Origin: Anaerolineae bacterium
GTDB taxonomy: Bacteria > Chloroflexota > Anaerolineae > Aggregatilineales > UBA2796
Assembly (NCBI GenBank): GCA_020851855.1
Contig: JADZBY010000664.1
Span: forward strand, 1-7,414
Direction: 5' to 3'
DNA length: 7,414 nucleotides
Part shown: positions 1 through 5,992 of the stretch, one piece after another
Layout of the letters: each line of letters opens with the position of its first letter
Position numbering within the stretch: the first letter of the stretch is position 1
Position numbers and translations under genes: made by a program
The notes under the pieces: model-generated
What the model saw: only the letters and a program-made list of their open reading frames with translations
Databases searched by the model: none
What the model was told of the DNA's origin: nothing

Positions 1-683
1 TCCTGCGCCTGCTGGGCCGGGCAATTGGCCAGCGCGTCCAGGGCCATGCTCAGCGGGCAGTCCTCGATGGGCCTCTGTGCGGTGAAATGAGCCGCCGCCG
101 CCGGGTTCTCCAGCGCCCTGTCGAGCAAGGGCCTCAGACCGCGCCGGTCATGGTCCGGATAGCGCAGCGACGGGATCAGGGCGCGGTAGATCTCGCGCGC
201 TTTTCCCGGCGGCACCTCGACCAGGTCCAGGCTTGCCGACGCCACGACGAAGTTCAAACGCAGCGCCGTGCGTGCGGTAAGCTCCAGGAAGTGGCTCTTG
301 CCGAAGCCATAATCGGCGATGACCGCCACCGCATCGCCGCCGTGTTCCTGGGTGCGCTTCAGGGCGCGCTCCAGGGACAAACGCTCGGTTTCCAGCCCAA
401 TGGTCAAGTCTTCGACATGTTGCACCGGCACAACGCCCACGCGCAGCGCTTCGAGCGCCTGCCGGTTATAAAACTGGTCGTCGTGCAGGACCGGCGCAGC
501 TGGGCGGAAAGGCTGGCCCGGCGCGGCAAATTCGGCCACGGAGTCGCGGTCAAACTCGTGGGACGGCAGCCGGTAGCGCCGCCCCGAATCGAACTGCACT
601 TCCCACAGATAACTGCCCATATAAGTGCGCAGCAGCCTGCCACGCCCAAGACGCGGATGCACCACGCTTCGCTGCTCGTCCAC
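1..683 (-). CDS. BrxC/BrxD-like (DUF2791) P-loop ATPase with SH3/Tudor-like N-terminus, 3' end outside window
   Basis: Only the first 227 residues are visible; the gene runs off the left edge. I translated this frame by hand from a GTG at 683-681. It is open to the edge, is preceded by an in-frame TGA, and has AAGGTGA 9 bases upstream. Residues about 78-165 match the BREX ATP-binding (DUF2791, BrxC/BrxD) pattern: 'LRVGVVPVQHVEDLTIG', then a Walker A loop ADYGFGKSH at 123-131 (Lys129, Ser130), in which the usual first glycine is alanine, followed by the 'SLDLVEVPPGKAREIYRAL' stretch. The Walker B region would lie outside the window. Residues 7-47 ('HPRLGRGRLLRTYMG' to 'RRYRLPSHEFD') look like a small SH3/Tudor-type domain, as at the C-terminus of UvrD/PcrA helicases. 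This gene follows another ATPase of the same family after 29 bp, so the two probably work together. The family acts in phage defence in BREX loci; the role here is inferred. Confidence 0.82.
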   Translation of the reverse strand, partial: MDEQRSVVHPRLGRGRLLRTYMGSYLWEVQFDSGRRYRLPSHEFDRDSVAEFAAPGQPFRPAAPVLHDDQFYNRQALEALRVGVVPVQHVEDLTIGLETERLSLERALKRTQEHGGDAVAVIADYGFGKSHFLELTARTALRLNFVVASASLDLVEVPPGKAREIYRALIPSLRYPDHDRRGLRPLLDRALENPAAAAHFTAQRPIEDCPLSMALDALANCPAQQAQ

Positions 684-692
684 GGTTATCGT

Positions 693-698
693 TCACCT
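693..698 (-). promoter_or_regulatory. Ribosome binding site that decides a GTG start
   Basis: AGGTGA (minus strand, within AAAGGTGA) lies 9 bases before the GTG at 683-681. No ATG is available in this frame before codon 22, and an in-frame TGA lies four codons upstream, so this site is the main argument for the GTG start of the second ATPase. Confidence 0.6.
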
Positions 699-712
699 TT
701 TCGCAGTCAATG

Positions 713-2011
713 TCAATAAGGGCGTTGATCGTCCTCGGCAAGCGCCAGAAGCGCGTCGCTCTCCCCGCGTATCAGTCGGTCCGCATAGTCGGCGTTGAGG
801 ATCTGCTGGCCATCCTCTTTCTGGCGGAACCACTCCGTAACGAGCGCCTTGACGAACAGGCGGCGGTGGCTGATGGCCAGGAACGACTTAAGCGCTGCTT
901 CCGCCATGAGGCGAATATTCTCCGACTGAATGTCCGGGTCAAGCCGGACGTCGTAGGCGAGCTGGAAGATGGGCAACAGGCGCTGGCCGACCTGAATGAG
1001 CATCTCAAGGTCGGGCAAGTCCAGCTTTTCCAGGCTGATCTGAGGGCTGAACGGGTTGGCGCGTGAGAAGTAATTGGGGGCTTGCACGCGCTGTTGCAGG
1101 GCGGGATATTTCGGGATAACCGTGTTGATAAATTCAGGCGGCACGGCATACATGAACATCGCGCCGGGCAGATCGTCGCGACAGCGGTCGATCACCTCGC
1201 GCAGATTGTCGGTGGCGATCTTCTCTGACTTCCCACCGATGCTCAACATACGGTCGCCTTCGTCGAAGAGCAGCACCAATCCGGTGTAGCCTAACGCGCG
1301 AATGACCTGGCACAGGGAGCGCAGCGTCTTGAAGGCGTTCGTCTTGCCGATTTTCTCCGTGACGCCGATCAGGCGCAGATCGCGCATGTCTTCCGGGCTG
1401 GTTTCTTCGCCGTGCAGCCAGCGTTGCAGCGATTCAAGGCGTTGTTCTTGCCCACGCAGCAGCGCATCCATATAGCCCAACACAGCGCGCTGATAGCTCA
1501 GGCTGTCAATAGCGGTGCTCTCCAGCGTAGAGCGTAACGCCGCCATGTCGGGCAGTGAGGCGGCTTGCGGGTCCTGCAGATCAAGCCCGTGTGGACTGAC
1601 GAGCGCGCGCAGTGTGCCGTCCAGAAAACGGGTGAGGCCGTTCTCGTCGCTCGCCAGCTCACCGGTTTCATGCCAGATCAGCGACGACGCGACGGCGGCA
1701 TAGACGCGCTTCTGGTCATCGTAAGGGCACTCTTTGGGGCTGAGATCGACCTTGCTCACCGCAAAACCGCGCTGCCACGCCACATCCCGCACGCAGTAGA
1801 GAAAGTGCGACTTGCCGCTGCCGTAATCGCCCACCACCAGCTTGAAGACGGCCCCGCCGTCGGCAAGGTACGAGGAAAAATAGTGCCGGTCGAGCGCCGC
1901 CAGCAGCGACTCGTTGCCGACGTTGTAGTGCATGACGCCCCTTGGCGCGGGCGTGCCCGACTGGCCGAGGACTTCGATGATCTGGCGCGCAAGGCGCGGC
2001 TCAGGCAGCAT
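713..2011 (-). CDS. BrxC/BrxD-like (DUF2791) P-loop ATPase, complete
   Basis: A 432-residue cytosolic ATP-binding protein of the BREX ATPase family (DUF2791; BrxD is of similar length). Walker A is GDYGSGKSH at 61-69 (Lys67, Ser68), followed by the family-typical 'HFLYCVRDVAWQ'. A hydrophobic strand and Walker B, 'GLVLLFDEGD', lie at 244-253 with Asp250 and Glu251, so the protein looks catalytically competent. The rest is mostly helical, with the sensor-like 'MFMYAVPPEF' at 285-294. I chose ATG 2011 because AAGGAG ends 8 bases before it. A GTG at 2020 would overlap the upstream stop as GTGA but has no room for that site, and the open frame up to 2086 lies inside the upstream gene. It starts 5 bp after the upstream gene's stop, so translation is probably coupled. 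Known: in BREX loci such ATPases support phage restriction. Inferred: an analogous DNA-related or defence role here. Confidence 0.87.
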   Translation of the reverse strand: MLPEPRLARQIIEVLGQSGTPAPRGVMHYNVGNESLLAALDRHYFSSYLADGGAVFKLVVGDYGSGKSHFLYCVRDVAWQRGFAVSKVDLSPKECPYDDQKRVYAAVASSLIWHETGELASDENGLTRFLDGTLRALVSPHGLDLQDPQAASLPDMAALRSTLESTAIDSLSYQRAVLGYMDALLRGQEQRLESLQRWLHGEETSPEDMRDLRLIGVTEKIGKTNAFKTLRSLCQVIRALGYTGLVLLFDEGDRMLSIGGKSEKIATDNLREVIDRCRDDLPGAMFMYAVPPEFINTVIPKYPALQQRVQAPNYFSRANPFSPQISLEKLDLPDLEMLIQVGQRLLPIFQLAYDVRLDPDIQSENIRLMAEAALKSFLAISHRRLFVKALVTEWFRQKEDGQQILNADYADRLIRGESDALLALAEDDQRPY

Positions 2012-2016
2012 CCGGG

Positions 2017-3066
2017 TCACTCCTTCGCGAAGACGAGATCGCCGATGTAGCGCCCATCGTGCGGGCCGTCGCCATCCACCACCCACAGGCTGCGCGCCGG
2101 ATCATCGGTGTGGGCTTTGATGGCGACGTGCGCGGCAGGCCGAGAGCCTTTGTACTCCAGGCGCTGGCGATTCAGGAACTGGTCGAGGTCAAATGCGAAC
2201 TGTGCGCGGCTATAGTCGGTGAAGGCGTGTCTGCTCGGCGCACTGCGAAAAGCCTTGTTTTGCCGCAGCAGGACCATTTCAAAATAGCAGTCCACGATGT
2301 TGGCGCGCAGATCGTTCGTCTGGCGGCGGCTGAGCGCGCTTTCCCAGGCGTCGTACAGGGTCCTGATCCACACGCCGCCGTCTTCCTGGCGCTCCGTGAT
2401 CTGCTTTCGCGCGTGCTCGTAGGCCTTGAGGATGCCATCCACGCTGAGCGGCAACCGCGCCGCCACCCGTTCCTTGCCATAGTTCAGGGCTGCCCGGCGA
2501 GACACAAAATCGACATCCAGTGCAAAGCGCCCGATCTCGAAGTGCGGCGCTCTGCCGCCGATCTGGATGCCACGCTCGGCCAGTGCGTCGCGCAGCGCCT
2601 CGCCAAAGGTAGCTCCCAGGCGGTTTTCTGCGTCGGCCAGTTCGGCGGCGAGGGCGGGCAGCAGGCCGGATAGCGCCGGGTCCTGTAGCCTGCTTTTCTG
2701 CAGGGCGGTGTGCGCCTTGCCGAGCTTCACCACATCGACCTGTTCGGCGCGCAGGGCTGAGATCGCGTCGCGAAGCAGCCCCACGAAGGCGGCGAGTTGC
2801 CTCTGGTCGCGCCGGAGATCGGGCAGCAATACGTCGCCAATCGTTTCCTTGAAGCGTATCGTTTCCAGCGACCTTTGTGCGCCCCCAACTTTTTCCGAAT
2901 CACCGCCCGCGCCAGACTCGGCCATCTCGGCGAGGGCGCGCGCCGTCTTTCCGAGCGCCGTGGTCGCATTCTTCAGGGCCGCGATCAGGGAGCCGGTCGT
3001 CTTCAAGTTCTGGGCGTATCGATCACGCAGCGCTTGCAGCGCATCGAGCAGATTGGGGTCGGGCAT
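2017..3066 (-). CDS. Uncharacterised helical protein, first gene of the ATPase operon
   Basis: I do not recognise this 349-residue protein. Residues 1-165 are rich in Ala, Leu, Arg and Glu and look like long helices, possibly coiled coil. They are broken by a Gly/Ser stretch near 51-63 ('ESGAGGDSEKVGG'). Residues about 168-225 ('IQIGGRAPHFEIGRFALDVD') alternate like beta strands followed by a helix, suggesting a compact C-terminal domain extending to about 345. There is no signal peptide, membrane segment, P-loop or obvious nuclease motif. I chose ATG 3066 over ATG 3087 because AGGA lies 7 bases upstream and the predicted transcript start near 3098 leaves a normal leader; ATG 3087 would leave only about 10 bases. 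Being promoter-proximal and 5 bp from the ATPase gene, it is probably a structural or adaptor partner of the two ATPases (inference). Confidence 0.8.
   Translation of the reverse strand: MPDPNLLDALQALRDRYAQNLKTTGSLIAALKNATTALGKTARALAEMAESGAGGDSEKVGGAQRSLETIRFKETIGDVLLPDLRRDQRQLAAFVGLLRDAISALRAEQVDVVKLGKAHTALQKSRLQDPALSGLLPALAAELADAENRLGATFGEALRDALAERGIQIGGRAPHFEIGRFALDVDFVSRRAALNYGKERVAARLPLSVDGILKAYEHARKQITERQEDGGVWIRTLYDAWESALSRRQTNDLRANIVDCYFEMVLLRQNKAFRSAPSRHAFTDYSRAQFAFDLDQFLNRQRLEYKGSRPAAHVAIKAHTDDPARSLWVVDGDGPHDGRYIGDLVFAKE
2020..2025 (-). promoter_or_regulatory. Ribosome binding site overlapping the upstream stop codon
   Basis: AAGGAG (minus strand) forms the last codons of the upstream gene, overlaps its TGA stop, and lies 8 bases before ATG 2011. 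This fixes the ATPase start and implies translational coupling. Confidence 0.65.
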
Positions 3067-3071
3067 GGCAT

Positions 3072-3077
3072 CTTCCT
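3072..3077 (-). promoter_or_regulatory. Ribosome binding site for the operon's first gene
   Basis: AGGAAG on the minus strand, 5 bases before ATG 3066. It favours that start over the ATG at 3087. Confidence 0.5.
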
Positions 3078-3104
3078 GCTGGAGCATGGCTCGGTCGTGC
3101 CGCC

Positions 3105-3113
3105 ATTATAACA
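3105..3113 (-). promoter_or_regulatory. Extended -10 promoter of the ATPase operon
   Basis: The minus strand reads TGTTATAAT: a perfect TATAAT at 3110-3105 preceded by TG one base upstream, the extended -10 form. No good -35 is visible 16-18 bases further up (TTCATC at best), as is common for extended -10 promoters. A start near 3098 gives a leader of about 32 bases to ATG 3066. AT-rich hexamers like this are rare in such GC-rich sequence. Confidence 0.6.
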
Positions 3114-3209
3114 GGACCGACCGGCGCAGATGAAACAAGGTCCATCGCGCGGGAGCATTGCCGCGCTTGCCGAGCCACTGGCCCAGGGCAAGCCGCATCG
3201 ACGCCCTGA

Positions 3210-3350
3210 CCTCACCCCTGGCCCCTTTCCACGCCTGCCGGGCTTCCCCCTGGGCTGGCCGTTGTGGCAAGCGGAACCTGCCCGCCCCCTCGCCGCGCAA
3301 TTCCCCTTCTCCACGCAGCGCTCCGCGTAGAGAGTGGCCAGGGGATGAGG
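3210..3350. repeat. REP-like intergenic repeat with inverted ends
   Basis: The left end at 3210-3230 contains CCTCACCCCTGGCCCC. The right end at 3336-3350 is GGCCAGGGGATGAGG, an imperfect inverted copy (one base inserted). Inside the right part, 3308-3334 can form a smaller imperfect hairpin (CTCCACGC with GCGTAGAGAG). The same core recurs in other non-coding stretches of the window, always outside genes or at a gene end. The remainder of the intergenic region (3120-3209 and 3351-3384) shows nothing I can name. Confidence 0.5.
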
Positions 3351-3384
3351 CGCTTGCCCTGTTCGCGACGGTTGGGCTGGTCAG

Positions 3385-3413
3385 TTGCCAACCGCGCTGG
3401 GACCGTCTATAAC
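3385..3413 (+). promoter_or_regulatory. Sigma-70 type promoter of the aldo/keto reductase gene
   Basis: TTGCCA at 3385-3390 (5 of 6 to the -35 consensus), a spacer of exactly 17 bases, then TATAAC at 3408-3413 (5 of 6 to the -10). Transcription would begin near 3420, leaving about 54 bases of leader. It is divergent from the ATPase operon promoter, with the REP-like element between them. Confidence 0.65.
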
Positions 3414-3473
3414 AGGCGTACAGCCGCGCGCCTCACCGGCGAGCCGGGCCAGCGCCTTCACGAGGAGAGCACC

Positions 3474-4487
3474 ATGAAGATCAAACGGATGGGCCGCACC
3501 GGACTGCGGGTCAGCGAAATCTGCCTGGGCACGATGACCTTCGGCCACCAGTGCGACGAGCCGACGTCGTTCGCCATCCTGGACCGCGCCTGGGATGCGG
3601 GCGTCAACTTTATCGACACCGCCGATGTTTATCCCGTGCCGCCCGACGTCAAGACCGCCGGGGCGACCGAGACGATCATCGGCAACTGGCTTCGCGCCCA
3701 TCCGGGGCGGCGGCACGAGACAATCCTGGCCACGAAATGCCATTTTCGGATGGGCGACGCGCCCAACGACATGGGCGGCTCGCGGCGGCACATCCTGGAC
3801 GCCGTCGAGGCCAGCCTGCGCCGCCTGCAGACCGACTTCATCGACCTGTACCAGATGCACAGCTTTGACGCGGAGACGCCGCTCGATGAAACGTTGCGCG
3901 CCCTGGATGACCTGGTGCGCGCCGGCAAGGTGCGTTACATCGGGTGCAGCAATTACCGGGCCTACCGGCTGGCGAAAGCGCTATGGACCAGCGACAAGCT
4001 CGGCATTGCCCGCTACGACTGCATCCAACCGCGCTACAACCTGCTGTACCGCGAGATCGAAAACGAGTTGCTGCCGCTATGCCAGGAAGAAGGCGTCGGC
4101 GTCATCATCTACAATCCGCTGGCGGGCGGATTCCTGACCGGCAAGCACCGGCGCGAGGCGGAACCGGCGACGGGCACGCGCTTTGCCCTGGGCATCTCCG
4201 GCGACCTGTACCGGCGTCGTTACTGGCAAGATGCGCAGTTTGACGCCGTGGAGCGTTTCAAAGCTTTCTTTGAGCCGCGCGGCAAGTCGCTGGTCCAGGT
4301 CGCGGTGGCATGGGTGCTGGCGCAACCGGCCATTACCTCGGCCATCGCCGGGGCGACCCGGCCCGAACAGATCGACGACAGCCTGCGCGCCGTCGATGTG
4401 CACCTGGATGACGAGGAGATGGCCTTCCTGGACGGCCTTTGGTTCGATATCCCCCGCCCGCGTGACCCGGAAATGGCGTACCGGTAG
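3474..4487 (+). CDS. Aldo/keto reductase
   Basis: A 337-residue NAD(P)H-dependent oxidoreductase of the aldo/keto reductase superfamily, of normal length and cytosolic. The N-terminus 'MKIKRMGRTGLRVSEICLGTMTFG' is typical of the YajO/potassium-channel-beta-like branch. The catalytic tetrad is complete: Asp48 (FIDTAD), Tyr53, Lys88 (ILATK) and His129 (YQMHS). Cofactor-site motifs follow: GCSNY 157-161, Gln185, NPLAGGFLTGK 214-224 and AGATRPEQIDDS 292-303. The start is ATG 3474, with GAGGAG ending 6 bases before; the frame is open upstream to 3264, but that part is non-coding repeat and promoter DNA. Family members reduce aldehydes or ketones, or oxidise sugars; the substrate cannot be read from the sequence. 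It is probably a single-gene transcript, converging on the SpoIIAA-like gene 12 bp away. Confidence 0.93.
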   Translation: MKIKRMGRTGLRVSEICLGTMTFGHQCDEPTSFAILDRAWDAGVNFIDTADVYPVPPDVKTAGATETIIGNWLRAHPGRRHETILATKCHFRMGDAPNDMGGSRRHILDAVEASLRRLQTDFIDLYQMHSFDAETPLDETLRALDDLVRAGKVRYIGCSNYRAYRLAKALWTSDKLGIARYDCIQPRYNLLYREIENELLPLCQEEGVGVIIYNPLAGGFLTGKHRREAEPATGTRFALGISGDLYRRRYWQDAQFDAVERFKAFFEPRGKSLVQVAVAWVLAQPAITSAIAGATRPEQIDDSLRAVDVHLDDEEMAFLDGLWFDIPRPRDPEMAYR

Positions 4488-4504
4488 GCCCGCGTGCGCC
4501 TACC
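4483..4504. terminator. Possible bidirectional terminator hairpin containing both stop codons
   Basis: GGTAGGC (4483-4489), an 8-base loop, then GCCTACC (4498-4504): a perfect 7-bp GC-rich stem. The plus-strand TAG of the reductase and the minus-strand TAG of the SpoIIAA-like gene are in opposite arms. No clear T-run follows on either side, so intrinsic termination is uncertain, but the convergent position is what a shared terminator would occupy. Confidence 0.45.
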
Positions 4505-4928
4505 CGCCGCTCTGCACGTCGCGGAGCAGCCACGCTTCCGCGGCGGCGCGCTCGCTCGACTGAAATGAGCGCACCTCGTTCGAGCTGCGGAAGAGCTGGA
4601 TGACCCGCTCCAGGGCAGACACGATGTACCGCATGTTGCCCTGCATGATGAGCGCGTAACGGACCAGCGGGCGGTCCGGGTGGCGCGCTACCAGGTCCTT
4701 CCCGCCGTTCATCACCCTGTTGAGCGGCGGGAACCCGGCGGCGGAGCCATCGAGCAGGATGAGCAGGCGCGGATCGCGGTGCGTTTTGCCGTCGAAGATG
4801 GCGTTCAGGTGGGCAAAAAGCTCCGTCACGGTGTCCGGCGATACGTTGGTGAACGTTAGCTCATGAATCCCGGAGTCCAGACGGCGATAGAGGCACGACG
4901 TTACGCTTCTTGGGGAGCCAGTGACCAT
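4500..4928 (-). CDS. SpoIIAA-like / STAS-like small protein
   Basis: A 142-residue soluble protein. It resembles a family of single-domain SpoIIAA-like (STAS fold) proteins that I associate with Chloroflexota: an opening strand pair ('SCLYRRLDSGIHELTF' at 11-26), a helix ('PDTVTELFAHLNAIF' at 31-45), a hydrophobic strand 'RLLILLDGSAAG' at 54-65, 'RYALIMQG' at 90-97, and the C-terminal 'VRSFQSSERAAAEAWL' at 119-134, close to the family-style 'R-F-x-E-x-A-x-WL' ending. I chose ATG 4928 because GGAGGG lies 4 bases upstream; the frame is open to 5249, but that extension is Pro/Ser-rich, unlike a protein and crosses a dyad. The function is unknown; family members are thought to be regulatory or protein-binding. 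It lies downstream of two Crp-type regulators on the same strand but 283 bp away, so it probably has its own promoter. Confidence 0.78.
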   Translation of the reverse strand: MVTGSPRSVTSCLYRRLDSGIHELTFTNVSPDTVTELFAHLNAIFDGKTHRDPRLLILLDGSAAGFPPLNRVMNGGKDLVARHPDRPLVRYALIMQGNMRYIVSALERVIQLFRSSNEVRSFQSSERAAAEAWLLRDVQSGG

Positions 4929-4986
4929 GATACCCTCCGCAGTAGTCCGTTGTACGTCAACCAAGCTCAGGTGGGCAGTGAATGTG

Positions 4987-5008
4987 TGACGTGATGAGGA
5001 ACACGTCA
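4987..5008. promoter_or_regulatory. Perfect 22-bp dyad, probable operator
   Basis: TGACGTG-N8-CACGTCA with perfect 7-bp arms, about 60-80 bp before the SpoIIAA-like start. The inner GTG-N8-CAC matches the spacing of CRP-family sites, but the outer bases differ from TGTGA-N6-TCACA. A weak extended -10 (TGGTATGCT, hexamer at 5015-5020 on the minus strand) lies just upstream. If it is used, the dyad would cover the transcription start and act as a repressor site. Which protein binds is not known; the neighbouring Crp-type regulators are candidates. Confidence 0.5.
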
Positions 5009-5181
5009 GCGGAAAGCATACCATGCATTTTGTGCTGGCCGATGAAGTTGCCCGCTCGACCGGGCTAACCGTCGGGCTGAACGGCTGCCTGTCGCGCGCG
5101 TTCGGTACGGGGCCGCCGAGGGCGGGATGCGCCGTTTGGGCGAGAGGAACGCTGGAACTTTTTGGGCGCTGTGGGCGACTT

Positions 5182-5194
5182 GCCAGGGGTGAGG
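5182..5194. repeat. Copy of the intergenic REP-like core
   Basis: GCCAGGGGTGAGG, the inverted form of the CCTCACCCCTGGC core seen at 3210. It lies 18 bp past the stop of the first Crp-type gene. In the rest of the gap 4929-5211 I see only the dyad at 4987-5008 and no gene. Confidence 0.4.
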
Positions 5195-5211
5195 GCCAGC
5201 CAGAGCCGCCC

Positions 5212-5904
5212 CTAACGCGCCTCACGGGCGGCGATCTCCCGCAGCCCATCCACGTCGAGCACGTGAATGCTGTGCGGCGTCATGCGCAGCAGGCCGTCTT
5301 TTTCGAGCTTCTTGAAGATGCGGCAGATGACTTCCCGCGCCGAGCCAGCCATCGCGGCAAATTCCTGCTGGGAGAGCAGCCGGTCGAGCGAAATGCCCTC
5401 TTCTGTCGGGTGGCCTTCCGCCGTGGCGCGTGAGATGAGGATAGCCGCCAGCCGCGACGTCACGTCGCGAAAGGCGAGATCATGGACGAGCGAGACAAAT
5501 TGCTTGAGGCGGACCGCGATCAGCTCCAGGAGAAGCTCTTGCAGATCGGGGTGGGCGTCGAGAAGTGGGCCGAGCGCACCGGGCGGGATGGTCACGGCCA
5601 CCACGCTGGTGAGGGCGGCGGCGGTGCACGGACTGGGCGCGCCGGTGGGGAACGACTCCGCCCCGAAACACTCGCCGGGCAGCGGCAGCGCCAGAATCTG
5701 CGCGCGTTCCTTCGACTGGCGGTACAGCTTGACGCGCCCTTCCACCAGCGCAAAGAGGCCGGTGGGTGGGTCGCCCTGGGCGTACAGCGTCGCGCCTGCG
5801 CTGACTGTCACAAGGTGCGCCTGCTCGGCAACGCGCTGTTTCGTCGCCGGGTGAAGCCTGCCCAGCGGCGACTGTTCGAGCAAGGAATCAACATGCATGG
5901 CCAT
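5212..5904 (-). CDS. Crp/Fnr family transcription regulator
   Basis: A 230-residue DNA-binding regulator. Residues about 15-115 form the cyclic-nucleotide-binding-like beta barrel ('GDPPTGLFALVEGRVKLYR' at 44-62, 'PGECFGAESF' at 76-85), 118-145 the long dimer helix, and 150-215 the winged helix. The recognition helix, 'SQQEFAAMAGSAREVICRIFKKLE', has Arg190, Glu191 and Arg195, the same R-E-x3-R pattern that CRP uses to read GTGA. In the phosphate-binding turn the arginine that holds cAMP in CRP appears replaced ('SPCTAAAL'), so the ligand is probably not cAMP. There is no Fnr-type N-terminal cysteine cluster. ATG 5904 is preferred because AGGTGG lies 8 bases upstream; GTG 5916 (4 residues longer) and ATG 5898 are possible. 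A CRP-type site and a -10 lie directly upstream, so the gene may be controlled by its paralogue or by itself. Confidence 0.9.
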   Translation of the reverse strand: MAMHVDSLLEQSPLGRLHPATKQRVAEQAHLVTVSAGATLYAQGDPPTGLFALVEGRVKLYRQSKERAQILALPLPGECFGAESFPTGAPSPCTAAALTSVVAVTIPPGALGPLLDAHPDLQELLLELIAVRLKQFVSLVHDLAFRDVTSRLAAILISRATAEGHPTEEGISLDRLLSQQEFAAMAGSAREVICRIFKKLEKDGLLRMTPHSIHVLDVDGLREIAAREAR

Positions 5905-5941
5905 GGCGCTTGCCACCTGGCACTTTCCGCCGACTTTTGTC

Positions 5942-5984
5942 AGGATAGCGCCTTTTCCAGCGCCCTGATGTGACCAGTGTCACT
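5942..5984 (-). promoter_or_regulatory. CRP-type site plus -10: class II activated promoter
   Basis: TGTGA-CCAGTG-TCACT at 5969-5984 (perfect inner dyad GTGAC-N4-GTCAC, 9 of 10 half-site bases of the CRP consensus). On the minus strand TATCCT (5947-5942) can serve as -10. With the start at 5935, a purine on that strand, the hexamer falls at -12 to -7 and the dyad centre at -41.5, the classic class II activator position. No -35 hexamer is evident, as expected for an activator-dependent promoter. Confidence 0.6.
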
Positions 5985-5992
5985 CGCGCGCG

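Noticed and set aside
87..719. Plus-strand open frame of 210 codons opposite the left-edge ATPase
   Set aside because: Arg/Gln-rich composition with no motif, and the minus strand gives a clear ATPase with Walker A, a ribosome binding site and family-typical sequence.
550..741. Minus-strand 63-codon frame spanning the gap between the two ATPases
   Set aside because: It overlaps the end of one ATPase and the start of the other in a different frame, and its sequence is low-complexity Ala/Arg/Val.
2059..2673. Long plus-strand open frame opposite the helical protein
   Set aside because: A GC-skewed antisense shadow; the minus-strand gene has a promoter, ribosome binding site and operon context.
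3264..3473. Upstream extension of the aldo/keto reductase by 70 codons
   Set aside because: The family N-terminus begins at ATG 3474, which has its own ribosome binding site, and the extension covers the promoter and a repeat.
4949..4961. Short dyad GTTG-N5-CAAC as an Fnr/Dnr-type site
   Set aside because: The 5-base gap does not fit the TTG-N8-CAA spacing of Fnr-type sites, and four-base arms are expected by chance.
4929..5249. N-terminal extension of the SpoIIAA-like protein to an ATG at 5249
   Set aside because: It would overlap the Crp-type gene and cross a regulatory dyad; the translated extension is Pro/Ser/Arg-rich and ATG 4928 has GGAGGG in place.
5482..5973. Plus-strand open frame of 163 codons opposite the first Crp-type gene
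   Set aside because: No recognisable domain; the minus strand encodes a complete Crp-family protein.
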